From the NCBI RefSeq assembly GCF_047675955.1, contig NC_132911.1:71395133-71459132 (forward strand): 64,000 bases of DNA. Reading direction: 5' to 3'. Origin of the DNA: Chlorocebus sabaeus (taxonomy: Eukaryota > Chordata > Mammalia > Primates > Cercopithecidae). The translations under genes were made by a program, and so were the position numbers. Below are positions 1 through 64,000 of the stretch, one piece after another. The notes under the pieces were generated by a model. It was not told where the DNA came from. It searched no databases and saw only the letters and a list, made by a program, of their open reading frames with translations. Positions within the stretch are counted from its first letter, which is position 1. Each line of letters begins with the position of its first letter.

Positions 1-549
1 CTAGTTGTAAATTTTATATTTGATTGATTTTCTAATTGGACCATCGTTTGCTTTACTAGTAAAGATTTGTTCTATTGTCATCTGAAAGAAAGAAGAAAGC
101 CTCTGACTCTTCTAGGGGAAGAGTCCTAATACTACACCATTAAATAATCAACTGCCAGGTTGTGTGGAACACTTACCCTTCCTTGCACAGCAAGGTCACA
201 GTGGCTCCCAGCTCTAGCATCCAGCTGGGCTTGAACAGAGCTGTCTTAGGGGTAACAAATACGGCACACTTACAAATGCATTGTTCAGTAACTTCATTAT
301 CTAAGAGAGGTGTGAAAGCAAAGACGACTGAATACTTTTCCTCTTTAACACAACCATGTTAGATGATATTGACACATTCCATTTTTGTTTAATGCCATGT
401 ACCACACAACTTCAACTGACTCCTAAAACACACAATATTGCAAACTGTGCTGAAGAGAACTTTAGCTCTTTTCAGCACTCAAGTAGTGTAGCCTGATGCT
501 AGGTTATTAATATATAAAATATTAATATGCAAAATATCAAAAGATTTTT
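1..549. other. Downstream flank, no gene recognised
   Basis: AT-rich sequence without a convincing ORF or repeat. From recalled human 8q13 gene order (CSPP1, ARFGEF1, CPA6), the convergent 3' end of CSPP1 should lie nearby, so part of this stretch could belong to a CSPP1 3' UTR on the plus strand. I cannot confirm that from the sequence. Confidence 0.3.
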
Positions 550-850
550 GGGCTGGATATGGTGGCTTACGCCTATAATCCCAGCACTTTGGGAGGCTGA
601 GTTGGGAGGATCACTTCAGGTCCAAGAGTTTGAGACCAGTCTGGGCAATATAGTGAGATCCCGTCTCTACAAAAAAAAAGTTTTTTAATTAGCCAAGTGT
701 AGTGTTGTGTGCCTATAGTCCTCACTACTGGGGAGGGTGGAGTGTGAGAATCACGTGAGCCCCGTTTGAGGCTACAGTGAGCTGTGATCATACCACTGTG
801 CTCCAACCTGGACAACAGAGTGAGATCCAGTCTCTAATAGATACATAAAA
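550..850 (+). mobile_element. AluJ, old and diverged
   Basis: A full dimeric Alu with many substitutions and a short middle A-tract, ending in GAGATCCAGTCTCTAATAG. It lies just beyond the predicted ARFGEF1 poly(A) site. Confidence 0.9.
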
Positions 851-1054
851 ATTTTAAAAACTGCCTTAAAAATAAATATTCTATGGTAAGTACAGTATGA
901 GGGAGGATCTAATGCTGGAAGCTGGAAAGAAAATACCAGAACCAAACAATACTGAATTTGTAGTTCTGGCTGAAAATATCTTTTCCATAGTAGTATGGCC
1001 TTAACAGAAAAGAATCAATGAAACATGGGGGTGGGTTATACAGGTTTTGATTGC

Positions 1055-2329
1055 ACTGATGAAATATTTCAAAAGCTTTATTGACCTATAACCTGATTAG
1101 AATATGCCAGATGAGAATCAATATTGTACAGAAAGTTGTACAGAATTTTTTACATAGAAAACTTTACATCTGTACCATATACATTTTATCCATCTGAAAA
1201 AATTTTCTACATCCACTGTTAATACGGAATGCTTGACAATCTTGTCTTTCAACCATCAGAGCACAATTCACAGTATGAATACATTTCCAGTAAATCTAAC
1301 CTCCGCAAACCATGCCAGATTTGTTATTTTAATATATTCAACATTAAATTCTGTACATAGAGTAAAATCTACATCAAGCCCCACCACCCAAAAGAAAAGA
1401 AAATGACAGCAATCTGGATTCATTTTGCAGTGATTCAAGTTTTGGTCCATAAAGGATCATTCTATTTTAATGGCTCATCTTTAAAAGCCCTAAGAGAAAT
1501 ATGTGACAGGTAGTTACTGTCAGTAGGGATATTTTCTACCTTTTTTTCCCTGTTGTTGAAGTGTCGGCCACAACAGCTTCTGGGCATGTTAAAGCCTCAA
1601 AATCACCACCCACCAAAAAGGGCCAAACTAAAAATCCCCACAAAATAAAAAAGAAAGTTCCACCCAAATGTTTAGTGCATTTGACAAAATATTATGGGTA
1701 TTTAGCAAATGAATAAGAAAATAAAGAAAGAAAACAGTGCAGGAAGAACTATATAATGTTTAAGATTTTTATATTACAGACCTGCATCTCTGTACATTTT
1801 TCACAGGATGATTACCAGTATCTCAGATAGCCTGAGTGTGCAAAAATCTTCAGAATAAGAATACCCATAGTTGCTAAATATCTTTTACCATGAACAATAA
1901 TTTCTTCTTCTCTCCCCACTCCCCAATTATAAACATTTTATCCTTCAAAATACAGCTCTCCTGAGTTGTACTTCTTGTAGAAGTTCAATCTTTACATCTA
2001 TAGTTCTTTGGGTAAGTTTCACTTCCACACCTGCCAAAAACATGTGGGGCTTTTCCTGCCATGGAAGACAGGGAAGGACCCGTGAGCATGAGCTGACACT
2101 GTTTAAACAGGCTTTCTGCTCAACATGAGGCCAACATAACACACAAAATCCGCCCGTACTAAAAGCGACTGGAGTGTTGCAAGTTTGAATAAGAGTTCTA
2201 AGCATCTTTACCAGTAACTCTCAGACACTGCAATCCGGAGAAATCGTTTTTCAGGTAGGAAACCTCAGCTCCAGCGTCCTTTTTAAAGAGCGGAGGGATG
2301 TAAACGCCAACAAAAATATTAAGTTCCCA
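1055..2329 (-). other. ARFGEF1: ARFGEF1 3' untranslated region (predicted extent)
   Basis: About 1.3 kb of AT-rich, interspersed-repeat-free sequence between the stop codon and a canonical polyadenylation hexamer. The lack of repeats, in contrast to the adjacent AluJ at 550-850, suits a transcribed UTR under constraint. The 3' end is inferred from the hexamer only; alternative poly(A) sites further out are possible. Confidence 0.75.
1077..1082 (-). terminator. ARFGEF1: Polyadenylation signal AATAAA
   Basis: Plus-strand TTTATT reads AATAAA on the gene strand, in the context GGTCAATAAAGCTTTTGAAA. It lies about 1.25 kb past the stop and is the best signal downstream. Cleavage would be expected near 1050-1065. 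Confidence 0.7.
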
Positions 2330-63089
<60,760 letters not shown>

Positions 63090-63124
63090 CTAAAGTAAAA
63101 ACAGAGATAGAAATTGATATTTTC

Positions 63125-63429
63125 TTTTCTTTTTTTTTTTTTTTTTGAGACAGAGTCTTGCTCTATTGCCCAGGCTGGGGTGCAGTGGCGCAATCTCGGC
63201 TCACTGCAACCGCTGCCCCCAGGTTCAAGCGATTCTCCTGCCTCAGCCTCAGGTAGCTGGGATTACAGGCGCCTGCTATTGCGCCCAGCTAATTTTTTTT
63301 TGTATTTTTGGTAGAGACAGGGTTTCACTATCTTGTTCAGGCTGGTGTTGAACTCCTGACCTCAGGTAATCCACCCGCCTGAGCCTCCCAAAGTGCTGGG
63401 ATTACAGGCATGAGCCACCATGCCCGGCC
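63125..63429 (-). mobile_element. AluS next to the W1 splice acceptor, sense to ARFGEF1
   Basis: GAGACAGAGTCTTGCTCTAT to CCATGCCCGGCC. The flanks AGAAATTGATATTTTC (63109-63124) and AGAAATTGAGATTTTC (63430-63445) are a 16-bp target duplication with one mismatch. Confidence 0.94.
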
Positions 63430-63632
63430 AGAAATTGAGATTTTCATGAGATGTTTACATTCGCCACACAGTCACTTAAAAAGTAGAAAATTTTGTTAAG
63501 ATCCACAGGCTTTTGACTATAGAGTTAACAAGTTCAAACACAAAGCTTAAAGTTAAACACACTAAATGCCTTCATAAAAATACCAGGAAATTCTTTTGTT
63601 TAGAAAATTTAAAAAGCAGAATTTATATTTTA

Positions 63633-63667
63633 GACACACAGAGACACACACACACACACACACACAC
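63633..63667 (+). repeat. (AC)n microsatellite
   Basis: An AC/GACAC dinucleotide tract directly before the MER2 element. Confidence 0.93.
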
Positions 63668-64000
63668 GTCATCACTCAGTATCAGTGGGGGATTGGTTCC
63701 AGGACCCCGCATGGATAATCCATGGATGCTCAAGTTCCTTATAAAAAATGGCATAGTATTTGCATATAATCTATGCACATCCTCCCATATATTCTACTCC
63801 CATATCTAGATTACTTATAATATATAATATAATGTAAATAGGTTTTCTGTATTGTTTAGGAAATAACTACAAGAAAAAAGTTTGTACACATTCAGTACAG
63901 ATGCAATCACCCATTATTCCCCCTGAATATTTTCAATTTGTGGTTGGTTGAATCCACAGACGTAGAATCCATGGATACAGAACTCATGGCTACAGAGGGT
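63668..64000 (+). mobile_element. MER2 (TcMar-Tigger) DNA transposon, cut by the window edge
   Basis: CAGTGGGGGATTGGTTCCAG, GGATGCTCAAGTTCCTTATA, TGGTTGGTTGAATCCACAGA and CATGGATACAGAACTCATGG follow the MER2 consensus in order. It is non-autonomous and has no coding capacity. Confidence 0.85.

Noticed and set aside
162..362. A 66-codon plus-strand ORF as the last exon of CSPP1
   Set aside because: I cannot match it to a CSPP1 sequence. The CSPP1 location is only recalled gene order.

Overview
This window is nuclear DNA from an Old World monkey (Cercopithecidae; a macaque, baboon or guenon would all fit, and I cannot name the species). It is AT-rich and CpG-poor. About thirty Alu elements, plus L1, L2, MIR, MaLR and Tigger/hAT fossils, occupy much of the non-exonic sequence. 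Four young AluY copies carry bases I associate with the monkey-specific AluYR lineage: 'GGCTCAAGCCTG', 'CCGAGACGGG' and 'GAGATCCGGCCAC'.

There is one protein-coding gene. ARFGEF1 (BIG1, brefeldin A-inhibited guanine nucleotide-exchange protein 1) is on the minus strand. Twenty-four coding exons, called W1-W24 in transcript order, run from W1 at 62884-63089 to W24 with the stop codon at 2330-2332. Every exon has an AG acceptor and a GT donor, and all phases join. The exons total 3315 nt, which is 1104 codons plus stop. Counting back from the 1849-residue length I recall for human BIG1, the window encodes residues 746-1849. That places the Sec7 catalytic glutamate at 793, its published position. 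The 5' exons and the promoter lie beyond the right edge.

Layout: 1-1050 is downstream flank with an old AluJ. 1055-2329 is the probable 3' UTR, with an AATAAA at 1077-1082. 2330-8169 holds W24-W20 and an L2 reverse-transcriptase fossil. 8170-14859 is a 6.7 kb intron with a dense same-strand Alu array and an unexplained 179-bp inverted duplication. 14860-23253 holds W19-W15, a MaLR relic and two further LTRs. 23254-28174 is an intron with a Tigger3-like transposon carrying nested Alus. 28175-31544 is a compact block of six exons. 31545-44410 holds W8-W5. 44411-55741 is an 11.3 kb intron containing a 7 kb decayed L1, antisense to the gene, with a solo LTR and two Alus inside it. 55742-63089 holds W4-W1, which encode the Sec7 core. 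A MER2 element runs off the right edge.

I found no operon, CRISPR array, tRNA, rRNA, second gene or previously undescribed molecular system. The points most worth checking are structural: the 179-bp inverted duplication inside one intron, an Alu 35 nt upstream of a splice acceptor, and inverted Alus bracketing a frame-shifting exon.
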